Below are positions 1 through 6,809 of a stretch of 51,387 bases of DNA, piece after piece. Location of the stretch: assembly GCA_027083445.1 (NCBI GenBank), contig JALWOP010000329.1, forward strand, positions 1 to 51,387, given 5' to 3'. Position 1 is the first letter of the stretch. Every line of letters begins with the position of its first letter. The translations under genes and the position numbers were made by a program. The DNA comes from Planctomycetota bacterium. GTDB taxonomy: Bacteria > Planctomycetota > UBA1135 > GCA-002686595. A model generated the notes under the pieces. The model was given only the letters and a program-made list of their open reading frames with translations, was not told the origin of the DNA and made no database searches.

Positions 1-1
1 G

Positions 2-904
2 GTGCAGGCGGCGGACCGGTCCACCGCCCTCCTCGCCAGTGAAGCTGCGGTGCGCGCGCTGGAGGCGACCGAAGGGCGCCTCAGCACCTGGCGCGAAGAG
101 AGCGAGCTCACCCATCTGAACCAGACTCCAGTCGGAATCCCCAGGGAACTCTCCCAGGCCCTGGCCCGGGAACTCGGCCGGGCAAGGGAGCTTTGGATCG
201 AAACCGATGGGGCCTTCGATCCGGGGGTCGGACCCCTGGTCGCAGCCTGGGACCTGCGCGGCAGGGGCCGCATCCCCCCCCCGGGGGAACTCGCGGCAGC
301 CCTGGAAGCCAGCGGTCTGCGCCACCTCGAACTCGAAGGCACCCGTGCCCTGCGCACCCACCCCCGATTCCAGATCGAGGAGGGTGGCTTCGGGAAGGGG
401 GCGGGGCTGGATCTCGCCCGGGAAGCCGCCCTGGAGGCGGGTGCCTCTCGGGGAGCCATCAACCTGGGGGGCCAGTGGATCTTCTTCGGTCCCCCACCCT
501 TCGAACTCTCCGTCGCCGACCCGCAGCGAAGGGACGAGCCACTGCTGCGCCTTGTCGTGGATGGAGGCTCCGTGGCGACATCGGGCGATTCGCAGCGCGG
601 CCGTCAGGTCGACGGGAAGTCGATCGGGCACATTCTCGACCCACGCAGTGGCAGACCCGCGCCCGATTTCGGCAGCGTGACGGTCTGCTGTGACTCGGCA
701 CTCGATGCCGACGCTTTCTCGACGGCTCTATTCGTCCTGGGCCCCGAGAGTGCCCTAGACTTCGCGGCGGAGCACGAATCCCTCGAGGTGGTCGTTATCG
801 AGACGCTGGATGGCGAGGGCCGTCGCGTACGCGTGAGTTCCGGCCTGAGAGGCCGTGTCACTCTCCTGCCCTCTCCCCTACCCCTGACCCTCGAAACTCC
901 CTGA
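2..904 (+). CDS. apbE: FAD:protein FMN transferase (ApbE family), 5'-truncated
   Basis: ApbE enzymes move FMN from FAD onto a Thr of target proteins in or near the periplasm. The frame is open to the left edge, so the true start and probably a signal peptide lie outside the window; the visible part is 300 residues. Family landmarks appear in order: LSTW..ESELTHLN (27-40), GAFDPGVGPLVAAWD (70-84), FGKGAGLD (130-137; the family's G-G-x-x-KG region), INLGG (153-157), VATSGD (191-196), HILDPRSG (210-217) and DADAFSTALFVLG (235-247), which holds the Mg-binding Asp/Thr region. It is followed 8 nt later by a porin-like gene, then by an FMN-binding-domain gene that carries a candidate acceptor Thr. 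Enzyme and likely substrate therefore share an operon. Family assignment is secure; the target is inferred from context. Confidence 0.93.
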   Translation: MQAADRSTALLASEAAVRALEATEGRLSTWREESELTHLNQTPVGIPRELSQALARELGRARELWIETDGAFDPGVGPLVAAWDLRGRGRIPPPGELAAALEASGLRHLELEGTRALRTHPRFQIEEGGFGKGAGLDLAREAALEAGASRGAINLGGQWIFFGPPPFELSVADPQRRDEPLLRLVVDGGSVATSGDSQRGRQVDGKSIGHILDPRSGRPAPDFGSVTVCCDSALDADAFSTALFVLGPESALDFAAEHESLEVVVIETLDGEGRRVRVSSGLRGRVTLLPSPLPLTLETP

Positions 905-912
905 TTCCCCCC

Positions 913-2049
913 ATGATCGCTCCCTCCCTGCTCCTACTCCTGCCCCTCATCGCCCAGGACGATGACTCGAGCCGGCTCGACGACCTGGAACTCAAGCTCG
1001 ACGCCCTGGTCGAAACCGTCGAGAACCAGAGCCTGGTCGAGGTCTTCACCCCCCTGGGGGACGGCTCCCACGGCCTGGGTCCCGCAGCCTCCAAGGTGTA
1101 CGACGCCACCCAAGGGACCCTCTCGGTCGGCGGCTACGGTGAGGCCAAGTATCGTGCTCCCGAGGGGGAACCCAATGATTTCGATCTGCATCGTTCGGTC
1201 CTCTACTTCGGCTACAAGTTCGACGATGAGTTCGTCTTCAACTCGGAGATCGAGCTCGAACACTCTGATGAAGTGTCGGTGGAGTTTGCCTACGTGGACT
1301 ACCTGCACTCCGACGCCGCCAACTTCCGGGGGGGGCTTTTCCTCGTCCCCATGGGCCTGATCAACGCCTACCACGAGCCGACGACCTTCCTCGGTGCGGA
1401 TCGCCCGCTGACCGAGCGCTACATTCTGCCCAGCACCTGGAGCGAGGGTGGAGCGATGGTCTACGGCGAGGTGGGCGGCTTCGACTACCGGGCTGCGATC
1501 GTGACCGGCTTCGACGGCAGCGGCTTCGGCGGAACGAGTGGACTGCGAGGCGGACGCCAGGGAGGTAACCGATCCCTGGCCGAGGACCTGGCCCTGGTCC
1601 TCTCGGTCGACTACACCGATACACCGGGATTGGTGCTCGGGGGCTCGATCTACGGCGGTGATGCGGGCCAGAACCAGGGTGGAGGGTCGATGCAGACCAC
1701 CATCTACGAGGCCCATGTCGACTACAAGGAGGGCCCCTGGTGGGCTCGAGCGGTACTTTCGGGGGCAACGGTCGACGACCGGACAGCGGGTGAGCTCGAC
1801 CTCTCGGGCTGGTACGCCGAAGTGGGTTACGACCTCTTGGCGAGTGACCCCGAGCAGTCCTTCTATCCCTTTGTCCGCTACGAGGAGATCGACACGGACA
1901 TCGCTACCGGCGGGGTCGAGGACAGCGCGTTCACCCTGGGGGCCTTCTACCAGCCGATCGACCATCTCGTCCTCAAGGCCGACGTGACCGACTACGACAA
2001 GGACACCCACGCCGACCGAGTCCTGCTCACCCTGGGATGGATCTTCTAG
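913..2049 (+). CDS. Outer-membrane beta-barrel, porin-like
   Basis: Encodes 378 residues with a short hydrophobic N-terminus (PSLLLLLPLIAQ) consistent with a signal peptide. A short heptad-like stretch follows (about 18-40, LDDLELKLDALVETVENQ), resembling the coiled coil before the barrel in phosphate-selective-porin-like proteins. The rest alternates aromatic and polar residues (for example SVLYFGYKFDDEFVFNSEIELEH) and ends ...LLTLGWIF, with the terminal Phe typical of outer-membrane barrels. I infer a diffusion or substrate channel; specificity cannot be read from sequence. It starts 8 nt after apbE and ends 2 nt before the FMN-binding gene, so it is part of the operon. It could supply the periplasmic redox proteins with substrate, but that is a guess from neighbourhood. 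Confidence 0.8.
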   Translation: MIAPSLLLLLPLIAQDDDSSRLDDLELKLDALVETVENQSLVEVFTPLGDGSHGLGPAASKVYDATQGTLSVGGYGEAKYRAPEGEPNDFDLHRSVLYFGYKFDDEFVFNSEIELEHSDEVSVEFAYVDYLHSDAANFRGGLFLVPMGLINAYHEPTTFLGADRPLTERYILPSTWSEGGAMVYGEVGGFDYRAAIVTGFDGSGFGGTSGLRGGRQGGNRSLAEDLALVLSVDYTDTPGLVLGGSIYGGDAGQNQGGGSMQTTIYEAHVDYKEGPWWARAVLSGATVDDRTAGELDLSGWYAEVGYDLLASDPEQSFYPFVRYEEIDTDIATGGVEDSAFTLGAFYQPIDHLVLKADVTDYDKDTHADRVLLTLGWIF

Positions 2050-2051
2050 CC

Positions 2052-2594
2052 ATGCGCGCAATCCAAGCGCTCCTGCTCGGGCTCACCCTCGCCCTTCCAC
2101 TGCGTGCGGGGGAGGTTTTCCTCACCAAGGACGAGGCCCTGGCCCTGGCCTTCAAGGACTGCCACATCGAACGTCAAACCCTGGTACTGACCGAAAAGGA
2201 GCGCAAGCAGGTCGAGAAAGAGAGTGGGCATGCGTTGGCGAGCCGCATCGTCCACCCCTACGTCGCCACCAAGAACGGCAAGCTCGTGGGAACTGCCTGG
2301 TTCGACGTGCACAAGGTGCGCACGGCGCGCGAGGTATTGATGCTGGTCATCGACCCCAAGGGCCGCATTCAGCGCCTCGAGGTCCTGGCCTTCGGAGAAC
2401 CCAAGCAGTACCTGCCCCGAGCGACCTGGTACGCCCAGTTCATCGGCAAGAAGCTTGATGAGACCCTCTCCCTGAAGAAGGGCATCAAGAAGATCACCGG
2501 AGCCACCCTCACAGCCCGGGCCACCACCCAGGCCGCCCGACGCGTTCTCGCGATCCGGCAGATCTGGAAGGCACATGGAGGCAAGTCCCGGTGA
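2052..2594 (+). CDS. Secreted FMN-binding-domain protein (likely ApbE substrate)
   Basis: Encodes 180 residues. I chose the ATG at 2052, which directly opens a signal peptide (MRAIQALLLGLTLALPLRAG); an upstream in-frame ATG at 2037 lies inside the preceding gene and would add only five residues. The domain is of the FMN_bind (NqrC/RnfG/NosR) type. Residues 148-154, I-T-G-A-T-L-T, match the flavinylation motif [ST]GAT, with T152 the expected site of phosphoester-linked FMN. The Asp often found a few residues before the motif is replaced by Lys. The next gene starts within its stop codon (GTGA overlap at 2591-2594), which indicates translational coupling to the membrane cytochrome-like protein. 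Inferred role: periplasmic flavin electron carrier paired with that membrane partner. Confidence 0.85.
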   Translation: MRAIQALLLGLTLALPLRAGEVFLTKDEALALAFKDCHIERQTLVLTEKERKQVEKESGHALASRIVHPYVATKNGKLVGTAWFDVHKVRTAREVLMLVIDPKGRIQRLEVLAFGEPKQYLPRATWYAQFIGKKLDETLSLKKGIKKITGATLTARATTQAARRVLAIRQIWKAHGGKSR

Positions 2595-3010
2595 GCCGAA
2601 CCGCGGCCTGGAGCACCCACCTGGCAGCCCTTGCGGCTGGAGTGAGTGGGCTCGTCTATGGTTGGATGCGCTACTTCGCAGAGCCGGCCGACGAGTTCGC
2701 CCTGGTCAACCACCCCCTCGAGCCGACCTTCAAGAACCTGCACATCCTCCTCGTTCCCCTGCTCGTCTTCACCTGCGGAGTCCTGTGGAGGAACCACGTC
2801 TGGAGGCGCATCCGAGCCGGCCTGACCTCTCGGCGCCGCACGGGACTCGGCCTGGCCCTGCTACTCGCGCCGATGATCGTCTCGGGCTATGCCCTGCAGG
2901 TATCGACATCGCCCAACCTGCGCCTGGGCTGGATGTGGATCCATGGCATCAGCGGCTCGCTGTGGGTCCTGGTCTATCTCGTGCATCAGCTCTCCCGACC
3001 TGGGGAGTGA
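2591..3010 (+). CDS. Small four-helix cytochrome-b-like membrane protein
   Basis: Encodes 139 residues from a GTG start that overlaps the previous stop. Four hydrophobic segments are visible at about 8-27, 48-66, 86-105 and 113-132. Histidines sit inside or at the edges of these helices (H10, H51, H118, H132, plus H41 and H69 in loops), as expected for bis-His b-heme ligation in DUF4405/FMN-reductase-partner-type membrane proteins. I infer a heme-b quinol-oxidising or -reducing partner that exchanges electrons with the covalent flavin protein encoded just upstream. The 3' end overlaps the convergent kinase-like gene by 62 bp. No specific subfamily is recognised, so the heme role rests on His placement and operon context. 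Confidence 0.65.
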   Translation: MSRTAAWSTHLAALAAGVSGLVYGWMRYFAEPADEFALVNHPLEPTFKNLHILLVPLLVFTCGVLWRNHVWRRIRAGLTSRRRTGLGLALLLAPMIVSGYALQVSTSPNLRLGWMWIHGISGSLWVLVYLVHQLSRPGE

Positions 3011-3914
3011 GGGTGCCGTGACGGCGTTCGTCCCGAGGCGAGGCCAGAAGGCGCTCCAACAGGTGGCCCAGTCCGTGGATGCTTTTCCCCAAGGCATGGC
3101 GCGTCTTGACCGCGCGCCAATCCGCTTTCCAAGAGCTGCGCTCGGGGTCGTACCCCCGAAAGAAGCGTGCCAGATCCGCATGGGAGAGGCAGGCTCCATA
3201 GCGCGCCTCCATCCGAGCGACATGTCGATAGAGGCGTTCGAGTTGGGTGCGCCGCTCGTGGCTGCGCACCTCCCCGAGAACCGAACGGTCCAAGTCGAGC
3301 AGATGTAGCGTCGGTGGACCGCAGGCGTCGGGTTCGAGATCCTCCTCGGCGACCAGGATGTTGTTGGGCTGCAAGTCCGCGTGCAGGAGGTCGTGCAGGT
3401 GCATGCGACGCACGAGATCCCCGAAGGCCTCCAAGATGCGCCGCCGCGGGCGCTGGGCTATCTCGCCCCGTCGCAGCCGCCCCAGGGCCTCGCCCAGATC
3501 GATCGCCCCCTCGATGCGGGGGGTCATGACCTCGAGCTCCCAGAGGGGCCCTACCGCTCTCGCCCGAGCGGCAACGACCCGCGGAGTCAGGATGCCACAG
3601 CGTAGGAGGGTGTCCGAGAGACACAGCTCCCGGAACGGGCGCTCCCAGTCCAGGTAACGCCCCCCGGTCAGGCTGCGCAGGAGACCACCATGTTGATAGC
3701 GGCGCACCAGGTAGCGTCGACCCTCCAGGCTGAGTTCCCAAAGGGGCCGACGCCCAGCCACATCGGCCGGCTGGAGGGGCCCGTCACTCTCCGGTCCGTA
3801 GCCGACCCGGTGCAAGGCCTCCGCGACATCCACGTGGAGAGCCAGAGTGCCCCGAGGCGCCTCCTCGACGAAGTAGCCGTCCGGAAGAGCCGCAACCGGG
3901 CCGGGGAAGGTCAC
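2949..3914 (-). CDS. kdkA: KDO kinase / WaaP-type LPS-core kinase-like protein
   Basis: Encodes 321 residues from a GTG start. It is a protein-kinase-fold enzyme of the lipopolysaccharide kinase family. The catalytic loop reads LLHADLQPNNILV (H-x-D-L-x-x-x-N) and the metal-binding motif reads LLDLDRS in place of the usual DFD/DFG. Upstream, RRYQHGGLLRSLTGGRYL matches the region after the kinase Lys in KDO kinases (RxYRRGG-like), and an ...RPFREL...LR.GI..P.. stretch follows. The role inferred from family is phosphorylation of 3-deoxy-D-manno-octulosonic acid in the lipid A core on the cytoplasmic side. Its start overlaps the stop of the KptA gene (GTGA, 3911-3914), so the two are co-translated, an unexpected pairing. 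The symbol is by similarity; another sugar substrate is possible. Confidence 0.75.
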   Translation of the reverse strand: MTFPGPVAALPDGYFVEEAPRGTLALHVDVAEALHRVGYGPESDGPLQPADVAGRRPLWELSLEGRRYLVRRYQHGGLLRSLTGGRYLDWERPFRELCLSDTLLRCGILTPRVVAARARAVGPLWELEVMTPRIEGAIDLGEALGRLRRGEIAQRPRRRILEAFGDLVRRMHLHDLLHADLQPNNILVAEEDLEPDACGPPTLHLLDLDRSVLGEVRSHERRTQLERLYRHVARMEARYGACLSHADLARFFRGYDPERSSWKADWRAVKTRHALGKSIHGLGHLLERLLASPRDERRHGTLTPQVGRADARDRPGPTASR

Positions 3915-5023
3915 CTCACGCCGGCACCGAAACCCGGTGAACCGCCACGACTGTCCGAACCGCCCTCCGGGGCGGGAGCCTCACCCGTGGAATCCACACC
4001 CTTGCCGGGCGGGACCTCCTTCGATGTGACCTGGCACTCCGCTGCCTCCTCGGCGAGGGGTGAGCATTCGATCACCTCGGGCTCGTCGGGTTCCAAGATC
4101 CCCGCTCCAAAGCCCACTACCACCGCGCTCTTCTCGGCACCACGGTCCTCCCCCCGGCCGCCGGCGCGTTGGGCACCGGTGCGTTGGGCGCCATCCCTCC
4201 CGGTAGCAGCGTCTCGCCCCGCAGCCTCGCGCGACCGGTCACGGGTTCGGTCACGGGTTCGGTCACGGGTTCTGTCGCGCGTTCGCCGCGCGCTCACCCG
4301 CTCCGAGCGGTCCTTGCGCGGTTCCGTCTCGCGATCATCCCGCTTTCGTTCGTCCTCTTCCGCCGCATCCGGCTCACGCCGACGCCGGCCCCGCACGCGA
4401 TTCCCCCGGGGAGAGCGCTCCTCGCGGCCACCCCGACCCCAGCCGCCGCGCCGCTCTCGGCGACGGCCGTCCGTCTGGATCTCGCCCACATCGATGTAGT
4501 CCCTTGGAATCGCCTCGGCCAGATAGAGCGCCTCGCGGTCGTAAAAACGGATGCCGTCGTCCCAGGCCTCGGCGGCACGCACGGTGACGACTGCGTACTC
4601 GGGGGCGATGCGGCGCCCCATGTCCCGGGCCTCGTCGTAGTCGACGGCCAGGTGCAAGAAGGCGCGCCGACCACTGCGCAGGCCGCGCTCCTCGGCACGA
4701 TCGGCATCCCGACTACCGACCCCGATGTAGAGCAGATCCGGCGGTTCGGAAGGCTCGCCCGGATCGATCTCGAAGGAGTGTCCGTACAGGGCACGAATAC
4801 GTCCGTCCTTGATCTCATAACGACGTCGATCGCCGGCTTCGATGGCCTCCGCGACATCGTCCTCTTCGACGATTTCGCCCAGACGTTCGTTGAGGGCCTG
4901 GACGACGTCGTCCAAATCCGCCCACCCCTGCGAGTCCACCTCGAGGTCGAACTCCTCGGGCTGGTGACGCAACATGTACGCGAGGGAGCGTGTGATGCTC
5001 TCCGTAAGGGTCCCTTGGGTCAT
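3911..5023 (-). CDS. kptA: RNA 2'-phosphotransferase (KptA/Tpt1) with arginine-rich tail
   Basis: Tpt1/KptA removes a 2'-phosphate from spliced RNA using NAD+. The first ~185 residues carry the fold: LAYMLRHQPEEFDLEVD and GW (14-34; catalytic Arg19-His20), RRYEIKDGRIRALYGHS (67-83; Arg77) and GRRAFLHL (118-125; the family R-x-x-HL Arg). The usual LYHGT is LYIGV here (98-102), losing that His. Residues ~190-370 form a low-complexity extension rich in Arg, Gly, Glu and Asp, with RGG-like patches (RRGGWGRGGR) and a run of R-D-R-T units encoded by a 12-bp tandem repeat; normal KptA is about 180 residues. The tail suggests RNA binding or disorder. A possible -10 (TAGAAT) lies at 5082-5087, giving a leader of about 50 nt. 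The gene is co-translated with the kinase-like gene downstream. Confidence 0.85.
   Translation of the reverse strand: MTQGTLTESITRSLAYMLRHQPEEFDLEVDSQGWADLDDVVQALNERLGEIVEEDDVAEAIEAGDRRRYEIKDGRIRALYGHSFEIDPGEPSEPPDLLYIGVGSRDADRAEERGLRSGRRAFLHLAVDYDEARDMGRRIAPEYAVVTVRAAEAWDDGIRFYDREALYLAEAIPRDYIDVGEIQTDGRRRERRGGWGRGGREERSPRGNRVRGRRRREPDAAEEDERKRDDRETEPRKDRSERVSARRTRDRTRDRTRDRTRDRSREAAGRDAATGRDGAQRTGAQRAGGRGEDRGAEKSAVVVGFGAGILEPDEPEVIECSPLAEEAAECQVTSKEVPPGKGVDSTGEAPAPEGGSDSRGGSPGFGAGVR
4237..4284 (-). repeat. 12-bp tandem repeat in the kptA tail
   Basis: On the plus strand the unit ggtcacgggttc occurs three times head to tail (4237-4248, 4249-4260, 4261-4272). A degenerate fourth copy (tgtcgcgcgttc) lies at 4273-4284. 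On the coding strand the unit encodes R-D-R-T. Because the unit is a multiple of three, copy-number change would lengthen or shorten the basic/acidic tail without a frameshift. Confidence 0.9.
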
Positions 5024-5138
5024 GGCGTTCCAGGTATTCCGGCCGGCGGTAACCGAGTGGTCGACCGCAGTATCGTGGCGGATTCTAGCAGTCTGCTCCC
5101 ATCCCCGCGACCATCCGGGAGCGGCCCGCCCCTGGGGG

Positions 5139-6719
5139 TCAGCCCCCCCTGCCGCCGGTAATCGGCTCCAACGGCCCCTCTTCCCCTTCGCTGCGGGCGA
5201 TGATCGCGGCGCCGCAGGAATCGGACCAGACGTTGACCATCGTACGCAACATATCGAGGGGCCGATCGACGGCGAGTAGCAGGGCCGCGCCCTCCACCGG
5301 CAGCCGCAGGGCCGAGAGGATGGTGAGCATCATCACCAGGCCCGCGGAGGGAATGCCCGCCGCTCCGATGCTGGCCAGGAGAGCCATCAAGACGATGAGA
5401 GCCTGATCACCCAAGGTCAGCGCGACGCCCCCCACCCCAGCGTAGTACTGCGCCAGGAAGATGACCCCGATGCACTCATAGAGCGCGGTACCGTCCATGT
5501 TGATCGTCGCCCCCAGGGGCAGGGTGAAGGAGGTCACCTTGTTGCTCACACGGCCGCGCTGCTCGACCGTGCGCAGGGTCACGGGCAGGGTCATGCTGCT
5601 CGAACTGGTACTGAAGGCCGTGACCAGGGCAGGGGACATGGCCTGCGCCCAACGACGGGGATTCAGTTTTCCGACGAGCCGGAGGAGCAGCGGCAGGGTC
5701 ACGACCGAGTGCAGCACCAGGGCCAGGGCCACGGTCCCCATGTAGAGGAGCAAGGCCCGGAAGGGAGCGAAACCGGTAGCCGCGGTGACCTTGACCAAAA
5801 GGGCGAAGACGCCGTAGGGCAGGAGCGAGAGGATGCCCTCGGCCATCTTCATCATGACCTCGAAGAAGCTCTCGAAGACTTCCTTGACGACACGCCCATG
5901 CTCGCCCGCGCGCGTGATGAAGAAACCGAGCAGGAGCGCGAAGAAGATGATCGAGAGCATCGAGCCGTTGTCGCCCAGTGACTCGAAGATGTTGGTCGGA
6001 ACCGCCCGCCGCAGGACATCGATGAAGGTCGCGCGGGAGGCGCCCTGCGCCCCCACCGACGCGGCTGGAGAGAGCCCCAGGTGGGCACCCACACCGGGCC
6101 GAATCGTGTTGACGAGAAACTGGCCGAGGAGGATCGCGAGCAGGCTCGTAGCGACGTAGTACGCGAAGGTCTTGCCCCCCAGCCGGCGCAGGTCCTTCAT
6201 CGTGCCGACACCGGCGACCCCGGTCACGATCGACGAGAGGACCAGCGGCACGATGAGCATCTTCAAAAGGGCCAGGAAAATGTCACCCGCGAAGATGAAG
6301 GGGGCCAGCGCCAGCGCCCGGGAACCGGCGGGATCCATCGAGAGGGCCAGCGCGAGAGCACCGGCGAAGGGATCCGACCCCGGCGCGCTCGGCCGCAGGA
6401 GCCAGACGACCTCTCCGTTGTCAGCCTGGGCAAGGACGCTCGCTTCTCCCCCGCCTTTCCAGTCGGCGGGCGAGTCGAGCTCGATGCGTCGTTCCTCCTC
6501 TCCCCCTCGGCCCAGGACCGCCGCGGTGAAGACCTCTCCCCCCGTCAGGTGGGCCTTGGCCGCCGGGCTCCCCGGGGTGACCGCCGCCACGCGCACCCCC
6601 TCCGCGCAGGCCTCGAAGCGCACTCCGGCCCAGGCCGGTGCCTCCAGGCCCCACTGCATCCCCAGACCGACCGCCAGGCCGGCCACCATCCAGAGCAAGA
6701 CCTTCCAGTGAAAGCTCAT
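5139..6719 (-). CDS. DAACS (glutamate/dicarboxylate:cation) symporter with PDZ-like insert
   Basis: Secondary transporter of the dicarboxylate/amino acid:cation symporter family. Visible hallmarks are the LLKMLIVPLVLSSIVTG helix, the serine-rich re-entrant loop STSSSSMTLPVTL (family SSSxxTLP), NMDGTALYE (family NMDGT, cation site), a GIPSAGLVMM loop, and DRPLDMLRTMVNVWSD (family D-R-x-x-D-M-x-R-T-x-x-N-V), which holds the substrate-contacting Asp/Arg and Asn. At 526 residues it is about 100 longer than usual. The excess lies between TM1 (5-24) and the next conserved helix: residues ~33-108 resemble a PDZ fold (GVRVAAVTPGSPAAKAHL then GGEVFTAAV, then a WLLRP strand), predicted on the extracytoplasmic side. 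The stop codon sits in the loop of a G5/C5 hairpin (5134-5147). Confidence 0.88.
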   Translation of the reverse strand: MSFHWKVLLWMVAGLAVGLGMQWGLEAPAWAGVRFEACAEGVRVAAVTPGSPAAKAHLTGGEVFTAAVLGRGGEEERRIELDSPADWKGGGEASVLAQADNGEVVWLLRPSAPGSDPFAGALALALSMDPAGSRALALAPFIFAGDIFLALLKMLIVPLVLSSIVTGVAGVGTMKDLRRLGGKTFAYYVATSLLAILLGQFLVNTIRPGVGAHLGLSPAASVGAQGASRATFIDVLRRAVPTNIFESLGDNGSMLSIIFFALLLGFFITRAGEHGRVVKEVFESFFEVMMKMAEGILSLLPYGVFALLVKVTAATGFAPFRALLLYMGTVALALVLHSVVTLPLLLRLVGKLNPRRWAQAMSPALVTAFSTSSSSMTLPVTLRTVEQRGRVSNKVTSFTLPLGATINMDGTALYECIGVIFLAQYYAGVGGVALTLGDQALIVLMALLASIGAAGIPSAGLVMMLTILSALRLPVEGAALLLAVDRPLDMLRTMVNVWSDSCGAAIIARSEGEEGPLEPITGGRGG

Positions 6720-6726
6720 GCCGAGC

Positions 6727-6732
6727 AGGGTA
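6727..6732 (-). promoter_or_regulatory. Candidate -10 (TACCCT) of the DAACS gene
   Basis: TACCCT on the minus strand ends 7 nt before the ATG at 6719. No Shine-Dalgarno sequence lies between, so transcription starting ~7 nt after the hexamer would give a leaderless mRNA. It is one of eight similarly placed hexamers in the window; no convincing -35 is visible. Confidence 0.4.
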
Positions 6733-6809
6733 GCGCCTCTGCCCTACGCGTCTCCCCCCGGGGCCGGTTTCGAGTCCGCCCCGGAGGGAAAAGGCTCCAG
6801 CGGAAGGCC

